26,594 bases of DNA from Pinguiococcus pyrenoidosus. Taxonomy: Eukaryota; Sar; Pinguiophyceae; Pinguiochrysidales; Pinguiochrysidaceae. The notes under the pieces were generated by a model. It did not search any database. It was not told the DNA's origin and saw only the letters and a program-made list of their open reading frames with translations. Location of the stretch: NCBI GenBank assembly GCA_019677205.1, contig JAAMXY010000851.1, forward strand, positions 1-26,594. The letters run 5' to 3'. A program made the translations under genes and the position numbers. Shown here piece by piece: positions 7,636-16,745 of the stretch. Each line of letters opens with the position of its first letter. The first letter of the stretch is position 1.

Positions 7636-10314
7636 CTACAACTCGTACTTCACCTCCGGCATGGCGCGGGGGCTGCAATACGCTTCCGGGAACCACCCTT
7701 GCTTGCCGGAGTCGATCACCAGGCCGCGGCTCCACCCCGTGTCCTCTCGTGTGTACACGTAGATGACCTGACCGGCCTTGAAGCTCAGCTCCGTCTCCTC
7801 TTGGCCGACGTAGTCGTAGTCGGCCGAGAGAGCGCAGAGCAGCGGCGGTCCTTCGATCAGCACGCCGTCGATGCAGTGCTGCCGGATGGGCGTCCCCGGC
7901 CCGCCGCTGTCCGCGGGCGGCGGCGGGATCTGGATGCTCATGCGATGCTGCAGAGGATTCGTCTCAGAGAATGCCGTCTTGTCGCCCTCCTTCTCCTCGT
8001 CCTTGTTCGGTACGATGCCTTCGTAGCTGATGTCGTAGCTGGGACTCACGTTGCTCCCCAGCTGCTCGCTGAGTCTCGTGCTGGTCTTCGACCCGCCGGC
8101 CATCGACAAGAGGTCCATCCGCCAGTCCGAGAAGAAGAACGAGGATTTCGTCGTGGTCGTGGTCGACGTGGCCGGCGTCGGACTCGGCGTCGGAGCGCTG
8201 GGGACCGACGGTGCGACGGGAGGCAATGACACCACCGTCCGTGCCGGCTCGGCGCTTGATAGCGGTGCCGGAGCTGCGCGTGTTGGCTCCGAACTCGGAC
8301 GTCGTTGGGGCGGCGGTGGAGGCGCTCGATCAAGGGTCATGGTGACCCGACCCGGCGGCGTCCCGACCAGGGGCGGCGGCGATGTAGCCGGAGGCGGCGG
8401 AACCGTGACTGCCAGAGGAGACGACGCCTCCGGCTGCTTTTCGGAGGAGGTAGATGCCGATCGCCGCGGACGCGGGTCCGGGCTCTGCGACGCCGCGGCC
8501 TTCCTCGCCATGATCTTCTGGTGCAACTCGGACAACGACTTGCCTGAGAGGAGACGACGTCCGAAGAAGAGTCAGCACCAGGCATCAAGAGGAGTTGGCC
8601 ATACATACACCAACAGGGTTCCTCCTGAGAGGTAGATGGACAGGCAGCCCGTTTTCGTACCTTCGGGAGGCGCGACGCGAGGCTTGAGCCGGAAGGAACC
8701 TGCGCGGGTGGAGCGCCTGGTCGGCATTCCGCCGTCCTTTGCGGCAAGCGTCTTCTCCATCTCTGCCACCATCTCCGGCTTGTAGCTCGGGTGCTTCGCC
8801 TGGCTGGTCAAGGTGGCGTCACCTTCGCCATTGGGCGCGACGCTGGTGCCCATCGACTTGCGCGAGGTGGGGCGGTCGGGCCCTTCGCGCTGCTGCTGCT
8901 CGATGCTGCTCTGCAGCTTCGTCTTCAGCTCCTTCACGTTCGGGCAGAACTCGAGGCTCGGACGCTTCGTCCGGGCCAGCTTGTGCAAGGTCTTGTCCTT
9001 TTCGGTCTCGTCGGAGCCGCTCAGGTCGCTCAGCAGCTTCTTGAGGTCCTCTCCAGGTCCGGGAGACATGAGCGCTTGACTTGGCGTCACAGGTGCCGGA
9101 GGTGGGTTCGCCGATCTCAGCTTCACGGACGGCCGCACGATTCGCCTCGACGTGTAGTCGTCTTCGTCCACGACCGGCGGCGTCGTTGCCGCTGTCTTGT
9201 GCTCCAGCACGCCGTCATACGAGCAGGAAGCGCGCTCGGGCGCGATCTCGCTCTTGCTGCCGGACTCTTCCAGGCTCTTCACCTTGGTCTGGGAGAGGCG
9301 GATCGACACGCGCGGACTGCTCAGGGACACTTTGTGGTACGCCTCGCGAGTGGGTGGCGGCGGCGCTGGCTTCCTGGCCCTGGGGCTCTTCTTCTGCGCG
9401 CGTTCGCTCAGCAGCGGCGGCGGCGTGGTCGCCGCCTGCGGCGTCGTCTCCTCGAAGGATCGCCGGCATGGCTTGCCAAAGTGCTTGCCGTTGGCGGACG
9501 CCGCGTGGCGCACGGCCGCGAGCGTCGGCCACTTGCTCTGCGCGAGGGCCTCATCTGCCGAATGCGATCGCGTCCCCGAGACGGTGTGGTGTGCGAACCT
9601 CGGCGACGCGGAGGCGGCCGACTGCTGATCGATGCTGAGGTCGTCCATGGAGTTGAAGCTTCCGTCGCGGAAGAAGGGGTCCGACTCGACGCTGCTGGAT
9701 CGGTTGTGAATCGTGATGAGCACCTTGCTCTCGCCTTCGGAAAGCGGCGGGGACGCCGCGCGGAGGTGCTGGGTGAAGCTGCCGGCGAGGTCTCCTTTCG
9801 GGATGGCGCAGCTGGCGGCGAGGTCGCGCATGAGGTCGGACTCGCGCGGGGAGTTCTTGCTCCCGTCGCTCTCCTTGCTGAGGTTGGCGCCGTCGTTCTC
9901 GTGCGTGCCCTGCAGGCAGGCCAGCGTCTCCTGGTAGCTCTCCCTCGCCGTCTCGAAGGCGTTGACCATGTTGTCCTTCGGGATGGAGCTCATGTCCACC
10001 GGCAGCAGCTTGCCGGCGTCGTGGAGGTTGCTGAAGAGCTGGAGCAGCGCCATCTTCAGGTGCACGAGCTGCTCCTCCAGGAGGCGGACGCCCTCCTCGC
10101 TCAGATCCTTGCTGAGGTTCATGCACTGCTCGTCGCAGGTGTAGAAGGCCTGCGTGGTGGCCTGGAACTTCTCCTTCTTCTCCTGGATCTCCTCCGGCGT
10201 GGCTCGCCGGGTCTTGCTCAGCTGCTCCAGCTCCTTGTTGAGCTTATCGGCCTCTTCCCGCAGCCCTGCGTCCCAGAATTCCGTGGTTAAGCACGCACGT
10301 CATTTCAAAGGAAC

Positions 10315-10349
<35 letters not shown>

Positions 10350-10806
10350 GTCACACAAGTTCCAGCGCTTCGCAAGGTTGGCAAGTACCTTTGCGGCGCT
10401 CTACGCGGTACTCCAGCTCGGAGCAGAGGGCCAGCTTGGCGTCGATGTTCTGGAAGAAGGGGCGAACGGCCGTCTCGAAGATCACGAAGTGGGGAACGAA
10501 CAGCGAGGCCAAGAGGTCCGCGAGGCCCGCGGAGGCCGCCAGCTCCTCCTCGGTCTTCAGCAGCTTGCCCAGCTCGATGGCTGCGCAGGCGAAGGCCTGC
10601 AGGCCGCTGAGGATGGTGTTGGCCCGGTCCTTGACGCCCTCCAGCACGGGCTGCAGGCGCCTGGCGGTGTCGTAGGCCGCCGTGGGAAAGCACTCTCCCG
10701 GGGCCGTCGGCGTGCCGCGGAGCAGCACATCCTTGTACAGTGGCTTGGGCGGCTTGGCGCTCTCGGGGCTGGTCGAGGAGAAGCCCCGGAACAGCAGTCG
10801 AAACAT
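7636..10806 (-). CDS. BAR-SH3 membrane-remodelling adaptor (amphiphysin/endophilin-like)
   Basis: Three exons on the minus strand, 10806-10389, 10265-8661 and 8543-7636, join in frame to a 976-residue protein. Residues about 45-235 are long amphipathic helices with the look of a BAR domain, whose dimers bind and bend membranes. The first splice rejoins one continuous coiled coil (VERRK|GLREEADKLNKEL). Residues about 235-910 are low-complexity, rich in Ser, Pro and basic residues, and probably disordered. Residues 912-965 form a clear SH3 domain: ALSADYDYVGQEETELSFKAG, then TGW (943-945) and QGWFPEAYC (956-964). This is the layout of endocytic adaptors, whose SH3 recruits Pro-rich partners such as dynamin or synaptojanin. 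The start has an ideal context (gccaccATGt). Both introns are GT-AG and phase 1. The BAR call rests on helix pattern and layout; the SH3 call is firm. Confidence 0.85.
8544..8660 (-). other. intron 2 of the BAR-SH3 gene
   Basis: 117 bp, phase 1. The donor is GAAG|GTACG and the acceptor CTCAG|GC. Splicing joins PPE-G-KSLSELHQ in frame and removes the stop at the end of the long exon-2 frame. Confidence 0.8.
10266..10388 (-). other. intron 1 of the BAR-SH3 gene
   Basis: 123 bp, phase 1. The donor is AAAG|GTACTT and the acceptor CGCAG|GG. It contains a (CTG)10 run, read as CAG on the gene's own strand. Confidence 0.82.
10316..10345. repeat. (CTG)10 trinucleotide repeat inside an intron
   Basis: Ten perfect CTG units on the plus strand lie within the 123-bp first intron of the BAR-SH3 gene, about 45 bp from the donor. 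They make up a quarter of the intron. Confidence 0.9.
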
Positions 10807-10989
10807 GGTGGCGCCTGGCAACTCGGCCGAGGCCCTGTGGCGCCAGTGGCCTCCTGGAGGCGCTTTGGCTGGCGTGAAGGGGCTGGCATCCTCGTTTTGC
10901 ATCAACGCTGCCGTTTTCGGCGGCGTCTTTCCGCTGTAGCACGGCGGAAGAAGGCGCGAATGGGAGAATTCCTGCATGGGTGCAGTGGG

Positions 10990-11161
10990 ATTGGAAGGAT
11001 CCTTCCACTGAGGCGACATTGGCGGAATCAAGGCCACATGATTGGACGATGAGTGGCGCGGTTTTTGACGGCCAATTGTACGCCACGTCAACTTCAAGGA
11101 GTGATGGAGAGTGATGGATGGATCGACCAATGAAGTACGGTTCTCCGCGAGGTTGGCCAAT
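10990..11161. promoter_or_regulatory. cluster of six CCAAT boxes upstream of the BAR-SH3 gene
   Basis: ATTGG occurs at 10990, 11018 and 11041, and CCAAT at 11072, 11127 and 11157, on plus-strand coordinates. This is 184-355 bp upstream of the BAR-SH3 start codon. CCAAT is the core site of NF-Y-type factors; binding here is inferred from density only. Confidence 0.45.
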
Positions 11162-11438
11162 CCCGGCGAGCACGCCGATGTCCTTGAGAGGGCGCATATG
11201 GCGGCGCACGGGCGCCGTCCTATGGGCGAGGTGGCGCTCCTGCGAACGCGGCCGAGGCTCCGTGCGTTGGGCAGCTGCTGGACATATACCAGGAGAGCGT
11301 CGAAGCAGGAATGCGGCGCGGGGAATCGTCTCCTCCGTCATCGCTGGGCGTTCCGGGCAGCCGAATCGTTGCGAGGGGCAAACGCACATCATCCCGAAAG
11401 CCACTTTGATGGGATGCGCGTACGCACACGTTTGGGAC

Positions 11439-11480
11439 CTCGCTCTGTCCTCGCTCGGTCCTCGCTCGCTCGCTCCTCGG
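11439..11480. repeat. CTCG-rich low-complexity run
   Basis: A degenerate direct repeat of ctcgct/tcctcg units over about 42 bp, midway between the divergent BAR-SH3 and kinase genes. Confidence 0.7.
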
Positions 11481-11840
11481 TACGGCTGTGTTGCCTCAAG
11501 AGCACGCCACGGAGAGGGCCGACGAGGGCGAGGCGCCGCGTTGCTTGCCCACCGCGAGCAACTGGCTGGCCTGGGCGGTGGCTGGTTCGTGCCGTCGAGG
11601 CCAGAATGCCTATGCCACGAAGGATGGGAGGCGTCGGCGGCGCTTCCAGCGAGCGTCTGCTGGTGCGGACACGGAGACCAAGGGTGCGCGTCTCTCGGGG
11701 ACGGAAACAGTTCGTCGACATCATCCCAACGATAATGGCACAGTAGCTTGCGGGCGATTCCATGTCCATCCACTCGGCGACTTGATGCGCGTAAATAGAG
11801 CGGGCCGCAGAAGGAAGCAAATCCACAAATCAAGGCTTGA

Positions 11841-12023
11841 CCAATGCGGTGGCCAAGATTTGGAGAACCCTTACCTCTCGAGGCTCCATTGGCTCTGCTC
11901 ACAAATCCTCTTCTTCCCCTCCACATGATTGGCCGAGCCCAGGTCGGAAATCCAGCGCTCTCCCAGTTTGAATTCTGAAATCCTAGGATTGAGTATCCCG
12001 CCAAGGAGTACACGTGTTATTGG
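11841..12023. promoter_or_regulatory. CCAAT cluster and CACGTG box upstream of the kinase gene
   Basis: CCAAT at 11841 and ATTGG at 11888, 11928 and 12019 lie 65-247 bp upstream of the kinase ATG. A CACGTG palindrome (12011-12016) sits three bases before the last one. The composition mirrors the cluster on the BAR-SH3 side. Confidence 0.45.
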
Positions 12024-12087
12024 CGCCGCGCGCACGGCGGATTCCGTTCAGCGCGCCGCACAAGTGCGCCGAGCGCCTCCCCGCGCC

Positions 12088-15000
12088 ATGTTCTCCTCGC
12101 AGCGCAAGCCGCGGCCGACCACGAAGCCGCCACCGCCGCCCATGGCCTCGCCGAAGAGCAGCGGCGTGGGAGATCTGCTCGTGGTAAGCCATAGTACAGC
12201 TGTCCAACGCGTGGAGGAGAGAACACGTCTTGACGACGGCAGAGCTCTTCGCACCGCCCCGCGCGGTCGGGTGCGAAGAGCCTCTGCGAAGCCTCTGCGG
12301 ACGCGTTGGGACCGTTTGCACCGCTCGAAGGAGTGCACGCGCGCTGGCAAAGATTGTGGAGGTCGAACGAAGGCCTCGGAACTGAAACCCTTCGCGCCAA
12401 TTCGCGGGGAACGTCCAGTGGTACTGCGTGGTTTGCCCCCAGCGCGCCGCCGAGGCGTTGCCGACCGCTAGAGAAGCAGCTGAGGAAGCAGAGCGGCCCC
12501 TCACCGACCCACTTTTGCCCACTTTCCGCAGGCGGCCAGAGACACGAACCCGCGCTCGCGCTCGCCGCTCACCGCAGCGCAGCGCCGCCAGCGAGCCGCC
12601 ACTGCTCGGCGGCCGCTTAAGCTCGGAGAGCGCGGCAGTCCGGGCACGCCGTCGGGGCGACGCCACTCGGTGACCGGCAACAACAATTCCGGGAACTCCC
12701 GCTGGAAGGTGTCGTCGTTCTGGACCGCGCCGTGGAGTGCCAGGCAGGAGGCCACCGACGCCGTCGACGAGAAGACCAAGCCGGAAGATGGCGATGGCTT
12801 CGTGGACCTCATGGACCGCCTGAGCACGTCCAAGTACTTCTCGATTGCGGAGGAGACCAACGCACAGATAGAGAGCTCGCCCACCTTCGTGACCCACCTG
12901 CTCAAGGAGAGAGACAGCATCAAGCGCGTCTCCGGCAGGGCGTCCCGGTCGAGCCAACCCCGGCAAAGCGAGGACACCAGGCAGATGTTGCAGAAGAGCC
13001 TGCGCTCGCACTTCCTCTTCGCCGACCTCGCGCGGGACACCGTGGAGGAGGTCATCTCCGGCATGCAGCGCATCGAGGTCATGCCCGGCGACGTCATCAT
13101 GAAGCAGGGCGAGGTGGGCAACATGTTCTACGCCGTCGAGAAGGGCGTCTTCGACATCTACGTCGACGAGAAGCTCGAGGACAGCGTCACCACCGGTGGT
13201 TGCTTCGGAGAGCTGGCCCTCCTCAGCCCCGACGGGCTGCGCAAGGCCACGGTCATGTGCCGCTCCGGCACCCGGCCGCACTCCTCCAGCGAGCCGTCCC
13301 TGGCGTCGTCCATCGACGCGATCACGAAGGATGAGCCGCTCAGCGAGACGGACAAGGCGCTCCTCACGGCCGCGGACGAGTCCCCGAACGTCCTCTGGGC
13401 GATCGCGGGTGTCCACTTCCGGGCCGCGCTGGCGCTGAATCGCGTCAAGGAGCTGGAGCAGCGCCGCAGCGCCCTGGGCCAGGTGGACTTCTTCAAGAGC
13501 CTGACGGCCAACCAGCTGAACCTCCTCGCGCAGGCCGTGGTCTCGGAGTACTACGACGCCGGCACGCGCATCATCCACAAGGGCACCGAGGGCTTCGACA
13601 TGTTCGTGCTGGTGCGCGGAACCGTGGTCTGCCACGGGTTCAACACCGCGGACGGCGACACCACGGTCCCGTCCTTCACCGGCTCGCCCATGACATCCCG
13701 AGAGGCGGCGGGCATGATGTCGGGGAACGTCTTTGGCGAGGGAGCAGACCCCCTCGGCAAGAGCGACGGCAAGGACCTGTCGGCGGACAAGAAGCTCCGC
13801 GTCGCGCGCAAGCGCCTCAGTGGAAACGTGTCGAGCCTGGAGCTCTTCCCCGGCGCCGCCTTCGGGGAGCAGGCGCTGCTCTACAACGAGTACCGGGCTG
13901 CTCACGTGGACGCGGGCGCCGACGGCGCGGACGTGCTCCGGGTCTCCGTCTCGGTCTTCAACGAGCTGCTCGGCCCGCTCCGGGAGGTCCTCGAGCGCAA
14001 CCTGCGGCTCAAGGTGCTCTCCGAGGTCCGCGTGTTCAGCAAGCTGGCGATCGAGGCGCGGCAGAAGCTGGCGACCCGGATGGAGCACATCGTTCTGAGG
14101 GACGGCGACAAGCTATTCACGGCCGGTGACACGGCGGACGCGGCGTACATCATCCGCTGGGGCTCCATGAACCTCCAGAGGTCGACGAAGGCAGCCAGTT
14201 GGCAGAGGTCGAAGCTGCAGATCGAGACGCGCACCAAGGGCATGTGCATCGGCGAGGAGGCGCTGATGGGCATTCCGAACTACTTAGACGACGCGGTCTG
14301 CGTCGCGTCCACGGCGAGGCGAAAGAGCATCCCGCGGGTCGACGCGAACGGCGGTCGGCGCGAGCACCAGGAGATCAAGTCGGGCCCCGAGGTGACCGAC
14401 CTCGTGGAGCTCTACCGCATGGACATGGATGCCATCCGCGAGGCAGGTTTTGGGTACACGAGTCCGCAGCACAAGAAGGGCCACAGCACGATGACGCTCC
14501 GACGGTTCTTCTCGGGCGTGAAGACTGAAGGCGAAGAGGAAGATGCCGAGCTTATGAGGTCGATACCTTGCGTCCCGAAGCTGAGCCCCCGGAGGTCGAG
14601 GGGCGCGAGCAGCCCCAAGGTGGACGAGCAGATCACTGTCAGCGAGATCGTAGACTTCAACGTGGATGTCAGCCTCGTCAGCAGCAAGAAGACGCCGCAG
14701 GTCACCGTCCAGAGCCGACCGCCGAGCCTGACATCCGCCATCCCAGACCTGAAGCTGAACTCGAACGCTCCGGCCAGCGAGATGGTCAAGTCCTCCGAAG
14801 AGGACGCCATTGCGATCCAGATGTTCCCGGACCCGATCCCTCTCAAGTACAGCACGTCCGCTCGGGAGAGCGTCGCAATGGCCGACAGCTCCCTGCCCCT
14901 CCCGAAGCGACGGTGGTCGCGCGACCAAGTGCGGCCGCCGCCACAGCTGATGAACGTGCACACCCGCCGGGCGTCCACGACCGTGCAGATTCAGTCGCAC

Positions 15001-16477
15001 CGACGGATCCTGCAGGAGTCCATTGCCATCCAGGCCAAGTCCTTCGCGTGCGACGACGCCGACGGCCTCTTCGCGTCGGGCCCGCCGCTGTCCTTGACCT
15101 CGGTCCTTGGAATGGGCAGCGCCTGGCGCCACACCCTGTATGACATGAGCCCGTACATGGTGATGGCCAATCCCCTGGGCGATGGCAAGAAGGTAAGGCG
15201 GGTCTGCGACTGCATCTGCCCCCGTCACGGTGCTTCCAATGCTCCCAATGCTCCCAGCTGCTCACCCGTGGTGTTCCCTCGTTGCGCTCCTGGGCTTTTT
15301 TTCCCTTCTCTAGTGCGTCGAGGACTTCGATCTCATCCGCGTCCTCGGTATTGGCTCCTTTGGTGTGGTGAAGCTCGCGCGGCACAAGAAGACGAAGCAT
15401 GTTGTGGCGCTGAAGCTGATCAGCAAGAGCTACGTCGCCATGACGCGACAGCATGCCTACGTCGCGGAGGAGCGGAAGCTGCTGCTGGCGCTTCGGCATC
15501 CTCTCATTGTGCGACTGTACAATACATTTCAAGACAAGAACTTGCTTTACATGGTGATGGAAGTGGCCCTGGGCGGCGAGATGTTCCGGCTCATGCACGG
15601 CGACGGCTCCGAGGAGATCCTGATGGAGCCGGATGCCGTCAAGTTTTACACGTCCTGCATCCTCAGCGTGTTTTCCTACGTGCACGACCGGAACATCGTG
15701 TACCGCGACCTGAAGCCCGAGAATATTCTCATAGATAACCAGGGATACTTGAAGATCGGCGACTGGGGCATCGCAAAGCGCCTCGGGGGCCACAAACTGG
15801 GAGTGACCTTCACCATGGTGGGAACGCCCGAGTACCTCGCGCCCGAGACCGTGAAGGGCGTCGGGCACGGCATCCCCGTCGACTACTGGGCCCTCGGTTG
15901 CATCGTGTACGAGATGCTCGCCGGCTACAGTCCCTTCGCGGGCGACAACGTCGAAGACACCGTGCAGGTCTGCTCCAACGTCGTCGAGGGAGAGGTCGAG
16001 TTCAACAGGGAGGAGAACAACTTCGAGAAGCTTTCAGAGGACTTCGTGCGCCGCTTGCTCAACCGGGATCCACTGCGGCGTCTCGGAAGAGGCCACGGTG
16101 GCGCCGGGGAAGCCTTCTCGCATCCATGGCTCGAGGGATACAACACCCACTTGGTGCAGAGGAAGATCTTGCGGCCTCCGTGGGTTCCGAAAATCGAAGA
16201 CGAGACAGGTACAGCAGCCCGTCTCCGTTTTGTCAGCTGCAGCCGCCGAGTTGGGGCCTCCGCCTCACGCGTCTTTCCTCGCGATTCGGCAGATGCGTCC
16301 TGCTTCGAAGACTACGGAGACGAGGACATGGACCCATCAATGCTTGTGTACGACGGTCCCGACGGTGAGCCTACGCCTTGTCAAATGGGTGATTTAGGGG
16401 TGGAGGGGGGAAGCACCCGGTCTAACCGCGACTGTCCTCTCCCTTCAGGTCCGGAGCTTGGCTGGTCGGACTTCTAG
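12088..16477 (+). CDS. cyclic-nucleotide-regulated AGC kinase, PKG type
   Basis: Five exons (12088-12183, 12532-15192, 15314-16208, 16293-16364, 16449-16477) encode 1,250 residues. Three cyclic-nucleotide-binding domains precede the kinase: CNB-A about 190-275 (FGELALL at 257), CNB-B about 350-500 (FGEQALLYNEYRAA from 476, with an inserted loop), and CNB-C about 531-625 (IGEEALMG at 605, pocket degenerate). A long disordered linker (about 626-919) follows. The kinase begins at 920: GIGSFG loop 931-936, ATP-binding Lys953, catalytic YRDLKPEN 1049-1056 (Asp1051), DWG 1069-1071 in place of DFG, activation-loop Thr1086 before GTPEYLAPE. The protein ends in WSDF, like the C-terminal tail of PKGs. 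In this family nucleotide binding releases autoinhibition and Ser/Thr phosphorylation follows. Exon 2 encodes RRHS near its start, a basic motif of the kind AGC kinases phosphorylate. Whether cGMP is the ligand is doubtful (see findings). Confidence 0.9.
12184..12531 (+). other. intron 1 of the kinase gene (348 bp)
   Basis: Donor CGTG|GTAAGC, acceptor CCGCAG|GC, phase 0. It is about three times longer than any other intron found here, and separates a 32-codon Pro/Lys-rich first exon from the rest. The exon 1 assignment rests on a good ATG context, a strong donor and matching phase. Confidence 0.6.
15193..15313 (+). other. intron 2 of the kinase gene
   Basis: 121 bp, phase 0. Donor GAAG|GTAAGG, acceptor TTCTCTAG|TG after a pyrimidine tract. 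Splicing joins the linker directly to the kinase N-lobe (GDGKK|CVEDFDLIRVLG). Confidence 0.88.
16209..16292 (+). other. intron 3 of the kinase gene (84 bp, frame-preserving)
   Basis: Donor ACAG|GTACAG, acceptor TCGGCAG|AT, phase 1. Removal joins EDET|DASCFEDYG, the expected acidic AGC C-tail. The intron is a multiple of three and has no in-frame stop. Confidence 0.85.
16365..16448 (+). other. intron 4 of the kinase gene (84 bp, frame-preserving)
   Basis: Donor GACG|GTGAGC, acceptor CCTTCAG|GT, phase 1. It is exactly as long as intron 3 and also open in frame. Splicing gives YDGPDGPELGWSDF. Confidence 0.82.
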
Positions 16478-16650
16478 TGGTATTCGAAGGTGTAGAGAGT
16501 TCCAGCACGATGACATTGTCGAGGGGAAGCAGCATCGTGTGCATGAAATGTATCTACAGTTTGAAGAGAAATGTATACGTCCTTGTTTCTCTTGATTATG
16601 TTTGGTTGTCTCTTCTTGCGCTTTGCCATCGGTTTGCGCTTGTTTATCTG

Positions 16651-16704
16651 CTTGATCTTGATCTTGATCTTGGTCTTGGTCTTGCTCTTGGTCTTGGTCT
16701 TGGT
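16651..16704. repeat. 9 x 6-bp tandem repeat (CTTGAT/CTTGGT)
   Basis: Nine contiguous hexamers: three CTTGAT, two CTTGGT, one CTTGCT, then three CTTGGT. It lies between the stop codons of the convergent kinase and AlkB genes, in a gap of about 270 bp, so probably in a 3' untranslated region. On the minus strand it reads as Asp-Gln repeats, which explains a spurious frame there. Confidence 0.9.
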
Positions 16705-16745
16705 CTTTGCCCTTGCTCGTCATGTTCTTTGTACTTCTTGAAGTG

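Larger units (their letters stand above)
10807..12087. promoter_or_regulatory. divergent control region, BAR-SH3 / cyclic-nucleotide kinase
   Basis: About 1.28 kb lie between two divergent starts. I count ten CCAAT/ATTGG pentamers in two clusters, one on the BAR-SH3 side and one on the kinase side, with none in the 680 bp between them. A CACGTG box lies at 12011-12016. A CTCG-rich low-complexity run lies at 11439-11480. Open frames here (for example minus 12013-10244) have no domain-like translation and are treated as chance. Confidence 0.55.

Noticed and set aside
8791-10290. 499-codon open frame on the plus strand
   Set aside because: Antisense to exon 2 of the BAR-SH3 gene. Its Arg/Leu/Val-rich translation is typical of a shadow frame.
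10244-12013. 589-codon minus-strand frame crossing the BAR-SH3 start and the divergent promoter
   Set aside because: It is in a different frame from the BAR-SH3 exon and looks like random translation of GC-rich intergenic DNA.
11983-14088. 701-codon open frame on the minus strand
   Set aside because: It lies antisense to the kinase's cyclic-nucleotide domains. The translation has no domain, and the opposite strand has clear CNB motifs. It is a by-product of GC-rich codon use.
15365-16477. Continuous kinase frame read through both 84-bp introns
   Set aside because: The spliced form gives a proper acidic AGC C-tail and good splice sites. The unspliced form inserts Arg/Ser-rich sequence. It is kept as a possible retention product in the findings, not as the main model.
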